From assembly GCF_910594005.1 (NCBI RefSeq), contig NC_057835.1:50492001-50556000 (forward strand): a DNA stretch of 64,000 nucleotides, in the 5' to 3' direction. Below the pieces are notes generated by a model. That model saw only the letters and a program-made list of their open reading frames with translations, did not search any database and was not told where the DNA came from. The translations under genes and the position numbers were made by a program. The DNA is from Cervus elaphus. Taxonomy: Eukaryota; Chordata; Mammalia; Artiodactyla; Cervidae. Below are positions 1 to 10,149 of this stretch, in pieces (positions within the stretch are counted from its first letter, which is position 1; every line of letters starts with the position of its first letter).

Positions 1-54
1 TTACCAGCAGTTAAAGATAATTGTCACAAAGATTGGGGAGGTGTGACAGGAAGG

Positions 55-280
55 AGCACAGACTGTGGGATCAGATGAGGGGGATTGAAGCCAGTCCAAC
101 CTCTTTTCAGCTGTGGCCGTAGGCTAGTTGGTTTTGTTTTTTTTTTTCTTAACCATTCTGGGCTTCCAGCTCTTCATCTGGAGAACTGTAATGAAAATAA
201 TGCCCGTATGAAAAGCTGATGAAATGAGATCTCTGATGTGAAAAGTGCCTGTTTCGCAAACCAGTAAGCACCATAGACAT
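55..280 (+). repeat. MIR SINE, degraded
   Basis: This matches the MIR layout in order: an 'agccagtccaacc' section, a 'cttcatctggagaactgtaatg' section like the MIR 'catctgtaaaatg' core, then 'gatgaaatgagatctctgatgtg'. A T-run near 136-150 interrupts it. MIR is an ancient tRNA-derived SINE fixed before the eutherian radiation. Boundaries are approximate and the copy is heavily diverged. Confidence 0.5.
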
Positions 281-942
281 TTGAAGACATAAAAATCAAG
301 GAAGTTATTTCTATTACTTTAAGTTTCCAGAAGGGAAGGATTTTGGAAATAAAATAAAAGAGGAAAGCACCAGCACTGTCTTAATGAGTCGTGGTAGCAC
401 AACAAATGCTCTGTTTGTTTAAAAATTTTCACCAGAAAATAAGGGCAAGGATTAGAAGGAATCAGGATTCAAATTTGATTGCCTCTAAAACTGCTTCTCT
501 ATTTAAACCTTGTACTCGAATATGCTACATTTTAAAGACAGAACATGGGCAGGTATCTGGAATTTAGTGCAATTCCTACATTCCAATTAGGTCATAACAT
601 AAAACTTGAGGTACACAGAACCAGACGGTGAGGAATGACATTTGGCCTGGCTTATTCCCTGTTCTATGATTATATCAAGATTATGGAAAAACATAGCTAA
701 ATACACCTCCCTGCTTAACATTTCATTTCTTACGTGGAAGGTATATAGAATTTGTTGTTAATACCTGAGTGCAATAGGCATTTTGGTGCTTGCCAAATAT
801 TTTCAAGATTCTATTTTCCAGGCGAAAAGTAAGATTGCAATTTCTGTTTCCCTTGGGCTTGCCCACGTGACTCATTCTGGCCAGTGTCGTATGAGCAGAG
901 GAGACATACCTTACTTCTGGACCGCTTTGAGGCTCTGGTGGT
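281..942. other. no gene or repeat recognised
   Basis: This is AT-rich single-copy-looking sequence. I see no frame of note, no promoter signature and no repeat family I can name. Confidence 0.5.
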
Positions 943-1146
943 AGTTAAGTTGTTAAGTCGTGTCTGACTCTTGCGACCCCATGGACTGTGGCCTGCCAGG
1001 CTCCTCTGCCCATGGGATTTTCTAGGCATGAGTATTGAAGTGGGTTGCTATTTCCTTCTCCAGAGGATCTTCCCGACCCAGGAATCGAACCCTGGTCTCC
1101 TGCATTGCAGGTAGATTCTTTACTGACTGAGTTGTGAGGAAAGCCC
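943..1146 (-). mobile_element. Bov-tA SINE, antisense
   Basis: Bov-tA is a ruminant SINE with a tRNA-like head carrying Pol III boxes and a Bov-A body mobilised by BovB machinery. Here the + strand shows its reverse complement: 'gtgtctgactcttgcgaccc' (tail side) through 'tcctgcattgcaggtagatt' and the head at the right end. A 7-bp match, ctttgag, at 925-931 and 1146-1152 may be the target-site duplication. Several substitutions mark it as moderately old. Confidence 0.92.
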
Positions 1147-1361
1147 TTTGAGACACTAAGAGCTCCATTTTCTTTCATGTGAAGTGACTGGCAATGTTGG
1201 AAGGAGTAGTCTGGGACTACTGTTAGCTGGGACTCTAAGTGACCAAGAACAGGGCTCCCCTGCTGATATGTGACACATATATAATGTCAGGAGGAAATAA
1301 ATCTAACTCTAAGCTGCTGGGGTTTGGGAAGTTGTAACCTTGTCTATCCTCTTGCAGAGAC

Positions 1362-1730
1362 AGTCAAATCCTACAAATTTTTTTAAAAAATTCTTTTCCC
1401 ATTAGGTTATTATAGAATATTGAGCAGAGTTCCCTGTGCTATACTATAGGTCCTACAGTTAGGACCTGTTATCTGTTTTAAACATAGCACTGTGTATATG
1501 TCAGTCTCAAACTCCCAATCTGTCCCTCCCCTACACTACTGTCCCTGGGGACGTAAAGGGATAAATAAGATGTGGTACATATACATTGTACAAGGGAATA
1601 TTACTTAGCCATTAAAAAGACTCAAATAATGCCATTTGCAGCAACATGGATGGACCTAGAGATTGACATACTAAGTGAAATAAGTCAGACAAAGAAAGTC
1701 AAATCCTGTAAGTCAGACAAAGTCAAATCC
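1362..1730 (-). mobile_element. 5'-inverted (twin-primed) L1 insertion
   Basis: Two L1 pieces lie head to head. 1373-1550 is L1 3'UTR in reverse complement, with a T-rich start that is the antisense of its poly(A). 1552-1700 is the end of ORF2 and its downstream sequence in the + orientation ('gatgtggtacatatac', 'ggatggacctagagattg'). Read on the minus strand this is an inverted 5' segment followed by a sense 3'UTR and A-tail, the usual product of twin priming. The flanks repeat agtcaaatcc at 1362-1371, 1697-1706 and 1721-1730. Confidence 0.75.
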
Positions 1731-1935
1731 ATGTTTTAATTTTAACCTCTGCCACATACTGTAAGGCCCTGGACACATTACTTAACATTTCTCAGCCTCC
1801 ATTCCCTCATCTGTATTGTTATTTCATTGGAAGATTATAATAATGCTAAATTTGTAACACTGTTGTGAGAATTAAATAAAGCCAAGTAGACAAAGTACTT
1901 AGGATAGAACCTGGCATATAGCAGGCAGAAAGAAA
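1731..1935 (+). repeat. MIR SINE interrupted by L1
   Basis: The segment shows 'ttaacctctgccacatac', 'cagcctccattccctcatct', 'tgttgtgagaattaaataaa' and 'cctggcatatagcaggcag', which follow MIR order from the middle to the 3' end. The agtcaaatcc target lies just upstream and again before the L1 at 1362, so the L1 appears to have landed inside this MIR. Confidence 0.7.
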
Positions 1936-2095
1936 TGAATTTCTTTTTGTTAATACTATTTTATTAGAATCATAGGCTCTTATTATTTGAATGCCATTTA
2001 GTTACCATCTACTCTAACATTTTTTATTTTTCATCACTGATAGAGGACAGCAGTTGGGTTTGTTGATCACTAAATAAAGTTTTGTTATGTAGTAC

Positions 2096-2307
2096 TTGTG
2101 TGTATGTGTTAGTCGCTCAGTGTCTGACTCTTTGTGATCTCGTGGACAGTAGCCTGCCAAGCTCCTCTGTCCATGGAATTCTCTAGGCACTAATACTGGA
2201 GTGTGTAGCCATTTCCTTCTCCAGGGGATCTTCCCAACCCAGGGATCGAGCCTAGGTCTCCTGCATTGCAGGCAGATTCTTTACCATCAGAGCTACCAGG
2301 GAAACCC
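2096..2307 (-). mobile_element. Bov-tA SINE with 10-bp target duplication
   Basis: The reverse complement of the whole element is present, from the tail-side 'gtgttagtcgctcagtg' to the head 'agctaccagggaaaccc'. The flanks carry a perfect 10-bp direct repeat, tatgtagtac, at 2086-2095 and 2308-2317. This defines the insertion boundaries precisely. Confidence 0.96.
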
Positions 2308-2459
2308 TATGTAGTACATGATTCCCTTGGAAATTGCCAGATAAACTTGTACAAGTAGGGTTCCTAACTTCCATCTGATTCACAGTAGAGTTCATCCCCA
2401 AACGTTGAGCATCACTTTTGTAAGGTCTCTGCTGGTTTTAAGGTTTTAGTCATTCTAAA

Positions 2460-2660
2460 GAAAGTGAAGTTGCTCAGTCATGTCTGACTCTTTGCGACCC
2501 CATGTACTGCAGCCTACCAGGCTCCTCCGTCCATGGGATTTTCTGGGCAAGAGTACTGGAGTGGGTTGCCATTTCCTTCTCCAGGGGATGTTTCAGACCC
2601 AGGAATTGAACCCGGGTCTCCCGCATTGTAGGCAGATGGTTTACCATCTGAGCCACCAAG
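2460..2660 (-). mobile_element. Bov-tA SINE with 10-bp target duplication
   Basis: This is full length and in the same orientation as its neighbour 150 bp upstream. The repeat tcattctaaa occurs at 2450-2459 and 2669-2678. About 8 extra bases lie between the SINE head and the right copy. Close same-strand spacing of two related SINEs makes this spot prone to recombination that would delete the sequence between them. Confidence 0.96.
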
Positions 2661-3344
2661 TACTTTCATCATTCTAAATGTCTTGCTTAAAGCAAGATAT
2701 ATCTGTGTGATCCTTCTGATTTCCCTAATTAGAAAGAGAAAAGGAGCTTATTCAGCCTGACCTATTGCACACTGCCATTGTCCTAATGGCGCTGGGTGTA
2801 ATGTCTCTGGGTCAGAGGCATCCCTCCCTTGGAGAGCAGCTCTATGGCCTTTCCTTTCAGGCATCTTCAGCCTGGGCTGTCATGGGGCAGTCAGGCTTAC
2901 AGTGTGCTGGAAGAACTGGGATAACAGGATCTGGAATAAATAGGAAGCAGAAACTGAGACGCTCTTAGAAAGAGATGGCATTAGGGAAGGGTAGACAATC
3001 ACTCAGGATACCCCAGTGCAGGCTCCATAGCCATGGTTCAGTGCTAGACTGCCTGCAAGCGGCTATGGAGAGGTATGCTCAGCAGTGATGCAGAAGCACA
3101 GATGCAGCCAAGCCCGGGAAGATCAGCTAACGGTCCACTCACTTCTGGGAAATGGGGCCGAAAGGGAAGAAAATGCAGCTAAGGCATATGTCAGATGCCC
3201 CAACAACCCCAGGATGACAAACAGACCTCAGGTCTTAGCCTTTCTGGTGTGGAACAGGAAGCCGAATGACCTTCAGGTTGATTCTTTGATGATTACATTC
3301 ACTTGGAGAGAGCTAGGGCTGGAGCAGAGATGCCAGCCTTAGGG

Positions 3345-3530
3345 TTATCAGCTTTTTATTCCACAAATATTTGCTAAAAATGTCTTAGATACCAAGCATT
3401 GTACTAGTTGTTCTGGATCCAAAGGCAGGAACAAAGAACAAAGATTACCCTGTGTCCTCAAGGAACTCATAATCCTCTTGAAGATTACAAACAAATGCAT
3501 AGTGCTATTTTGTTTGATAGGGCAGATAAT
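3345..3530 (-). repeat. L2 LINE 3' end, antisense
   Basis: 'ccacaaatatttgctaaaaa', 'ccaagcattgtactagttgt' and 'ctcaaggaactcataatc' correspond to the reverse complement of the L2 3' end, whose hallmark in this sense is 'atttattgagcacc...ggcactgt...aaggagctcaca'. It is old and diverged, with approximate ends. Confidence 0.6.
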
Positions 3531-3736
3531 GGGATTGAAAAATTCTGGGTTTTTTTAGTGTTATCAGATAACATTACCTGATTTGCTCTGGGATAGGAAT
3601 ATTCTGTCTCTTTTTCTCTCTGCTCCCAGGATAGCTGTGACATGCTTTCCTATTTCCATGAGCATGTTTCTGCAAGCCTGACTTCTTTGTTCTTTCCAGT
3701 CAGTCATTCTTTGGGGCCTGTGTTTGTTGATGGGCT

Positions 3737-3950
3737 GGCTTCCTGGGTGGCTCAGTGGTGAAGAACCTGCCTGCCAATGCCGGAGACACTGGGGTTCAAT
3801 CCCTGAGTCAGGAATATCTCCTGGAGAAGGAAATGGCAACTCACTCCAGTATTCTTGCCTGGGAAATGTCATGGACAGAGGAGCTTGGTGGGCTACAGTC
3901 CATGGGGTTGCATAAGAGTCGGACATGACTTAGCGACTAAACAGCAACAA
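3737..3950 (+). mobile_element. Bov-tA SINE
   Basis: The element reads from 'gcttcctgggtggctcagtg' (A-box region) through a B-box-like 'gggttcaatccc' and the Bov-A body to 'agcgactaaacagcaacaaa'. No clear target-site duplication was found. Apparent coding frames here on both strands are by-products of the SINE. Confidence 0.95.
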
Positions 3951-5017
3951 ATTGCTGCTCTCATCACTCCTATCTTAAAAAAAAAAAATCCTAAGCTTAT
4001 TAGACACAGCTAGGAAAATCATTGTTTTCTTTGGGCGTCTCTACTCTCACTTCCACTTGAAAAGGTAAGTGATTATGTTGCCGAATTTTTTTCTTTTTAA
4101 ATAGCCTCTTATTTATCCCCCTTGGGTCTCCTTTCCTTTGAGAGTGTGAACCCAGGAAATGATATTGAAGTTTTCTCGGGCATTTTATCAATAAAATCAG
4201 CTCTTCTTAAAGCTAAAGCTCACAGATTGTCATCCACATTTAAAAACTCCACTGGAATACTTTTATTAACTCCTTGTCCTTGCAGAGTGCTTTCTTGTTT
4301 TCTTAAGTTTTATCATTTTTATAATGTCTTAGATAGGCCATTCTACAAAGGAAGAACCTGTGATCTAAGATACTTCATTTCAGTGACAACAGCATCATGG
4401 GTTGCAAGGAGATAGCAATGTACAGCCCCAGTGACCTGCCTCAGTTTCTGCCCCAGTGTTTTTAAATAGCCACTTCTCTTGGATGCCGTGGAGCATAGTG
4501 TTTTTCAGAAATGCGTACGTGTGAGTTCTGCAGTAGATACAAGAAAAGAAAAGTGAAGGACCTACTGCACGAAGCATGAGTGGCGCCAGCTTCAGTGGTA
4601 GGAGTGAGGCAGACAAGCCGGCAGGGCCCATAGCAACAACTCTTATTGCTCAAATAAACAGGCACATCTGAGTAATTAGTAACACATTCTCATAATTGCT
4701 TCCCAAATGGCCGAGGCATTTGGTTTTCTACAACAGGATTCTGAAAGCTTGATAGATGTGCACTGTGACATCTATGTGCACAGTCTCCTCTCAATCCGCC
4801 TCATCTTTGAACTTTTGTACGCAGAAAATTGATCCATTTACTCTCTTTGTCTTTTTGTTTGGGATGTTTGATTTGTAACTTCCTTTCATCTTTTCCCCAA
4901 CCTGGACCCATCTCCTCTCCCATTTTGGAATTTTTAATTATCTTTGTCTTAAAGTTTTTGCTCATCAGACCCCCACTTTGTGGCTCTTCCACAAAACCCC
5001 TCAGATTCCTTATTATT
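3951..5017. other. repeat-poor stretch, no gene recognised
   Basis: About 1.1 kb holds short A- and T-runs (near 3977-3988) and several frames under 100 codons that resemble no protein I know. No splice-site, promoter or repeat structure stands out. Confidence 0.45.
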
Positions 5018-5092
5018 GTCATGTCCAGATTTTACAACCCCATGAGCTGCAGCACGCCAGGCTTCCCTGTCTTTCGGTATCTCTGAGTTTGC
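5018..5092 (-). mobile_element. BovB LINE 3' terminal fragment
   Basis: 'catgtccagattttacaac' and 'catgagctgcagcacgccag' match the reverse complement of the BovB 3' end. About 75 bp remain, severely 5'-truncated as is common for RTE elements. Confidence 0.75.
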
Positions 5093-5689
5093 TGAGATTC
5101 CTACAGAGATGGAAATCCCATCAGATACAGTGAAGAACCCTTAGAACCTTGTAGCCTTCAGGTTGGAAGTGACTTTGAACATTTTAGGGATCAGTTCTTT
5201 GGTGAGACTTGCCAAAAGAGGGTTTCTATTTCTAAGGGGAGAAAGCATTTCTTCACAAAAGCTCAAAAGACGGACATCAAGTAACTCTTACAAAACAACA
5301 TTTTGATGAGTTAAGTGTAAATGAATCAGAAGCATATGGATTGAATTTCCCTTAAAATACACATGGGTTTAAAAATTAAGGGGAAAAGTGCTTGGCAAAA
5401 TTCTCTTTGGGTTTGGCCAAGTCCGATTCCTTTGAAAACTTGTTCAAGACATGATGCCAATCTCAAAATGCTCCGGGTTCACACATCTCTGGTTCAGAGT
5501 GCTCTCTTCCTTAGAATCCTCTCTTTGACCGCTTTGTTCACTATTGTCAGGATGGTGTCCTCTCAGTAATCCTAATCAGCATGACATCTAAAAGCAGAAA
5601 GCTATGTGAAAATCCTCTACCATGCAGGAACTACTAATGACCAGGTTTTTGTAGAGGATGTTGAATAGGCACCCTATGATTCTTGTACG

Positions 5690-5875
5690 TCCCAGTCATT
5701 TATTGAGTATGTGTTACACAGTAGGCACCCAGATGAATTATGTATGACTCAAGTATGGTCTCCCTAATCAAAAAGCTTATAATCTGTGGATTAAGAAACC
5801 TGACCTACATTATGATAGAAGGCAATGGGATGAATGTGACCCTGATGGACCACAGTATTCACTCCAGGTGATTCG
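5690..5875 (-). repeat. L2-like fragment, antisense
   Basis: 'catttattgagtatgtgtta', 'cagtaggcaccc' and 'aaaagcttataatctgtgga' resemble the antisense L2 3' end. Divergence is high and the assignment is tentative. Confidence 0.45.
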
Positions 5876-6063
5876 TCCAGCTAGACTCTTGCTTCTTGTT
5901 GGCATTTTGATAGTTGCTTTCTAGTGCACATTCTCTTAAATTTAAGGATCTTATAGAGATACAGATAGGGTTGAATAAGAAAGAAAGAGAAGACTGTAGC
6001 CATAGTGGGTAGCCATGTCACTCTAGGGTTGAAAGGACAAGGGGAAATGGAGTTAACAGAACC

Positions 6064-6385
6064 TGGTGAAAGTCACTCAGTCATGTCCAACTCTCTCCAA
6101 GTCCAAATCTCTCCATGGACTGTACAGTCCATGGAATTCTCCAGGCCAGAATACTGGAGTGGGTAGCTGTTCCCTTCTCTAGGGGATCTTCCCAACCCAG
6201 AGGATCAAACTCAGGTCTCCTGCACTGCAGGTGGATTCTTTACCAACTGAGCCACAAGTGAAGCCCAAGAATACTGGAGTGGATAGCCTAACCCTTCTTC
6301 AGTGGATCTTCCCAACCCAGGAATCGAACCGGGGTCTCCTGTATTATGGGCGGATTCTTTACCAACTGAGCTATCAGGGAAGCCC
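6064..6385 (-). mobile_element. BOV-A2 dimeric SINE with target duplication
   Basis: BOV-A2 is a ruminant SINE built from two linked Bov-A units. Both are visible here in reverse complement: 6064-6266 and 6267-6385, each with the '(g)gatcttcccaacccag' and '(a)gattctttaccaactgag' blocks. A characteristic palindrome, catggactgtacagtccatg, lies at 6115-6134. The direct repeat taacagaacc sits at 6054-6063 and 6386-6395. Confidence 0.95.
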
Positions 6386-6768
6386 TAACAGAACCCAGGG
6401 AGTGTTGGAACCAGAAAGAGGGGTGACCTGTGGCCATGGCTGGGTGCACCTATCAGAGACACAACATGAGAGCAGGAAGGGACAGGAAAGAAAAAAAAGG
6501 GAAGCTGGAATGTAGCCAGTGGTAGTGAGTAGGGCAGAGAAAGGCAGAAAATTGTTCAGGATGGACAGTGGGTAGGTGGAGCTTGAGGCACCTCAATTGT
6601 ACTGGGGTAGGATTTTGGTAAGTGAATTTGGAGGGGTTGGTGGGGTGAGAGCATTTCTAGGAGCAAGTATGACAGAAGGAGAGCACAAAGGATTCTGGGG
6701 AAAGATAGCTTCTGTATTTGTCAAAGGACTGGTTTAAATAGGAAATATGAATGGCATGCTATGTAAGT

Positions 6769-7266
6769 TGTATTAGTGGGAGTTCTCTAGATTTATGATA
6801 AGGAATTGGCTCGTGTGATTATGGAGGATGAGAAGTTTCATGATCTGCTGTCTGCAAGCTGGAGAACCACAAAACTCACTGGGGGCATTCAATCTGAGCC
6901 CAAAGACCTGAGAATCAGGAGAACTGATGGTGTGAGTTCTAGTCCGAGTTTAAAGGCATGAGAACTAGAGGGTATAAGAAGATATCCAAAGGCAAGAAAG
7001 GATGGCTATCCCAGCAAGAAAGGATGGCTATCCCAGCTCAACAGCCAGAGAGAATTTTCTCTTCTGCTTTTTTGTTCTAATCAATCCCTCCTCACATAGG
7101 ACAGTGCCCACCCACATTGGGGAGGGTACTCTGCTTTATTTAGCCTACTGATTCAAGTTCTAATCTCTATGGAAACAGTGGTAGATTTACCTAGAAATAA
7201 TGTTTAGCCAGATATTTGGGCACCCCATGGCCTAGTCAAGTTGGATTATAAAATTAGCCATCACAG
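6769..7266. mobile_element. solitary LTR of an old ERVL/MaLR-type element (MLT2-like)
   Basis: The segment begins tgtattagt and ends accatcaca, giving the TG...CA ends of a retroviral-type LTR, and is about 500 bp long. Internal blocks 'aaggaattggctcgtgtgat', 'tctgctgtctgcaagctgga', 'cccacccacattggggaggg' and 'gcaccccatggcctagtcaa' are those of a common mammalian LTR that I remember as MLT2-like. No internal proviral sequence adjoins it, so it is a solo LTR. The 5-bp flanks do not match. Confidence 0.6.
6992..7035. repeat. 22-bp perfect tandem duplication inside the LTR
   Basis: The unit gcaagaaaggatggctatcc + ca occurs at 6992-7013 and again immediately at 7014-7035 without mismatch. It is a small duplication within an old LTR and is much younger than the LTR. 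Confidence 0.95.
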
Positions 7267-7284
7267 AGGTTGAGCTTTGTTCAC

Positions 7285-7410
7285 TGAGGATAGAGTCACT
7301 GAAGATTTTTGAGTGATGGTATAAGAAAATCAAAGTTGTGTTTTAGGAAAGTTGCTCTCGGTTTATGCAAAATGGATCAGAAAGGAAGAGTTTGGAGTTT
7401 AGGCAACTAG
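7285..7410 (-). repeat. possible L2 fragment, antisense
   Basis: 'gaagatttttgagtgatgg' and 'ggaaagttgctctcggtt' recall the antisense L2 block 'ggttttgagcagaggagtga ... ggatcactctggctgc'. If correct, the LTR upstream inserted next to or into an L2. Confidence 0.35.
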
Positions 7411-8239
7411 AAGGTTCTAGAAGGCTTGATTTCTAAAGTTTTATGTCTTGATTTATCTGCTTTGTACACTATTTATTGATTTCCTGATGATACATGACAT
7501 TTTATTTGGGTATACCTCCCCGCCTCCAATGCAATTAACATCTCTGTTTTTAGTTAAATCACAATTGGTTGTTTTAATCATCATGATTTGTAAGTATTGT
7601 TTATTGCTAAGCCAAATAGTGTATCAGGATTCCATATATATATGAAATATATACATATTATATATTCATATATATATTTTTGTAAAATATTTTTCCTGGA
7701 TATTAATTTTCTAATTGGGTCACTTTTTAATTGTATAATTTGCTACTTATAAATTTTAATTGTTTTCAAATGTTCATCATATCAATTGTCCTATCAAATT
7801 TCATTTTTTCTAGATTCTTCTGTTCCAGCATCCTCAGTCCTCCTCTTCCAGTCTGAACTCTGTGTATTTTATGGCTTCATCCTGAGGTGGTTTTGATTCT
7901 TCTGTGATGGATTTTTGCTTTCTTTTTCTTGTTTTCATCACCTTTTCCTCTTCCTCTTTATTTCATTTGCTAGAGTACATTCTTTCATGGGCTTACCAAA
8001 AAAAACCAAAAAACAAAACTTGTTAGGTTAATTTTCTTCTTGAATCTATTCATTTTTACCTACATTTGGCTGATGGCTATTGGTTTTAGCATGCTTGGTT
8101 AATGAGTTCCTTTTCCCTTTGGATTTTGAAGGCAGCACTGCAGATGAGAAGCTCAATGTCCTTTTTATTCTTTGCCCTTTGTATTAAATCTGATATTTTT
8201 ACCTCTGGAAGCTTCTCAGATATTCTCTTTATTTTGTAA
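7411..8239. other. T-rich sequence with AT palindrome, no gene recognised
   Basis: It is strongly T-rich on the + strand and has a (TA)-rich palindromic block at 7636-7680. It could be antisense LINE sequence too diverged for me to place. No coding signal is seen. Confidence 0.4.
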
Positions 8240-8390
8240 AATCACATATAATTATGTTTATAGAAAACATACATATCTTACCATTTTATTTATGGAAAAT
8301 TTTCAAAAAAGCAAAACTCTGGTGACAAAATTAGATCCGTAGTTACCAGGACCCAGTGAATTCTGGAGTGTCACAGTGATATATCCTGGT
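8240..8390 (+). mobile_element. L1M 3'-region fragment
   Basis: 'tatttatggaaaatttt', 'aagcaaaactctggtgac' and 'gtagttaccaggacccag' match the block seen again at 9800-9890 and the general L1M 3'UTR pattern. It is a short diverged remnant. Confidence 0.4.
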
Positions 8391-8576
8391 GTGGTGGTTT
8401 CCATTCATTGTGCTGAACATGCAGCGCGGGTCTTTTCCAATCTAGACGTTCTCTGTCCTTCAGTTTCATGGTGTTTTCTTGTCATTTTCCTGTGATAATT
8501 TTCTTGTTGTTTTTTCCATCCTCTCCTTTTGAAATTCATTTTAATTGGATATTAGACTTCTTTGGATGGCCCTTTT

Positions 8577-9050
8577 TAAAAAAATTGAAGTATAGTTGAT
8601 TTACAGTGTTCAGTAATTTCAGGAGTACAGCACAGCGATTCAGTATTTTTACAGATTATACTGCATTAAAAGTTACTATAAGATAATGGTGTTAATTCCT
8701 TATATTATGCAATATATCCTTGTTGCTTATTTATTTTATACACAGTAGTTTGTATCTCTTAATCCCATACTGCTCTCTTGCCCCTCCCCTCCCTTTCCAC
8801 ATTGGTAACCACTAGTTTTTTCCTATATCTGAGTCTGTTTCTGCTTTGCTATATACATTTGTTTGTTTCATTTTTTTAGATTCCAAATATAAGTGATATC
8901 ATACAGTATTTGTCTTTTCTCTGACTTATCTCACTAAGCAAATATTCTCTAGGCCCATTCCCATTGCTGTGAATGGCAGAATTTCATTCTTTTTTGTGGC
9001 TGGGTAACATCCCACTGTGTATATATACACCACATCTTTATCCATTCAAA
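8577..9050 (-). mobile_element. L1 3' end, antisense
   Basis: The + strand begins with 'aattgaagtatagttgattt' (reverse complement of the L1 3' end) and continues through 'ttggtaaccactag', 'gattccaaatataagtgata' and 'ttcattcttttttgtggctg' to 'ctttatccattc', covering the 3'UTR and the last part of ORF2. The ORF2 frame is not maintained. Confidence 0.85.
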
Positions 9051-9310
9051 ACTTCTTTGCTTGGTCCTTTAAATCTTATTTTCCCCCCTAAATTTTCATG
9101 TATTTTTTTATTTATTGGAATTTTTTTTCACTTTTTCTGACTTCTTTGCTTTCAGTTTTTTTTAAATGTGATATTTTTCATTTTAGGAGCTGTTTCTTGC
9201 TTTCTAATTGTTTCTTTCTCATAGTATTCTGCTAGTATTGAAAGGAAAAAGATTCTCATGGATCTCTGATACTTTTTAGATTTGTAGTATTTGTTGTTAT
9301 TTATCTTGTT

Positions 9311-9480
9311 TGTCTGGCTGTGCTAGGTCTTACTTACAGCATGTGGATCTTCTGTCATCACTGCAGCAAGCAAGATCTTTACCTGTGGTGTGTGGGGTCC
9401 AGTTCCTTGACCGGGGATTGAACCTGGGCCCCCTGTATTGGGAGTGTGGAGTCTTAGCCACTGCATCACCAGGGAAGTCC
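9311..9480 (-). mobile_element. CHR-type tRNA-Glu SINE, antisense
   Basis: The right end is the reverse complement of the tRNA-Glu-like head ('gccactgcatcaccaggga'), preceded by 'gaccggggattgaacctggg' (B-box region in reverse) and 'cagcatgtggatcttctg'. CHR SINEs are shared by ruminants, hippos and whales, so this copy may predate the Bov-tA insertions. Confidence 0.85.
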
Positions 9481-9649
9481 CTCAGATACTTCCAATTAAA
9501 AGATCATTTGAGTCTTTTTTGTTCTCTTCATGCCTTCCCCACTACCCACACCTTTCATTCACTGTAGTTCCCCCCCACACACTTTTTTTTTTTTTTAATG
9601 TGGAAGGCTTTTCTTGAGTGTTACCTGATCCATTCATATTTAAGACTAA

Positions 9650-10050
9650 GGCATTTTAAATTATGCTGAAGTTGTGTATCCATACAGTGGAATACTTCTC
9701 CGAAATAAAAAAGATTAAACTACTGCTATAAAGAACAATGTCAGTGAATCTCAAAAGCTTTATGCTAAGTGACAGAAGAGGAACACAAAAACATATATTT
9801 CTTATAATTATATTTATGGAAAATTTTAGGAAAGGCAAAACCTAGTGACAAAAGCAGATCAGTAGTTACCAGGATCCAGAGACAGAACAAAAAATTGGAC
9901 TGCAATATGAGACAAATTTTCAGATGATGGAAATGTACTTTTATTGTAGTAATAGTTATATGATCATGTATGTCGGTCAAAGCTCATCAAATTTCACACA
10001 TAAAATTGGTGAATTTTATTACATGCAAGTGATACCTCGGATTTAACAGA
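9650..10050 (+). mobile_element. L1M 3' end
   Basis: The order 'catacagtggaatacttctc', 'tgaatctcaaaagctttatg', 'aagcagatcagtagttacca' and 'ataaaattggtgaattttat' follows the end of ORF2 and the 3'UTR of an old mammalian L1. It retains no useful frame. Confidence 0.75.
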
Positions 10051-10149
10051 AAGTAAATTGGAAATTCTCCATGGAGGGGGCTTATTGACTTGGAATTTTG
10101 AATTGAGCTTTCCAATAGGGAAGCCATTCATTTCATTGAGGATATCCTA

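Noticed and set aside
945..1178. Frames of 60-90 codons with GFPGGSGVKNLPANAGD-type wording, here and in many other places
   Set aside because: This peptide wording is the translation of Bov-tA SINEs and recurs wherever the SINE occurs; not genes.
6769..7266. Possible provirus around the LTR
   Set aside because: No second LTR, primer-binding site or retroviral coding sequence flanks it; it is a solitary LTR.
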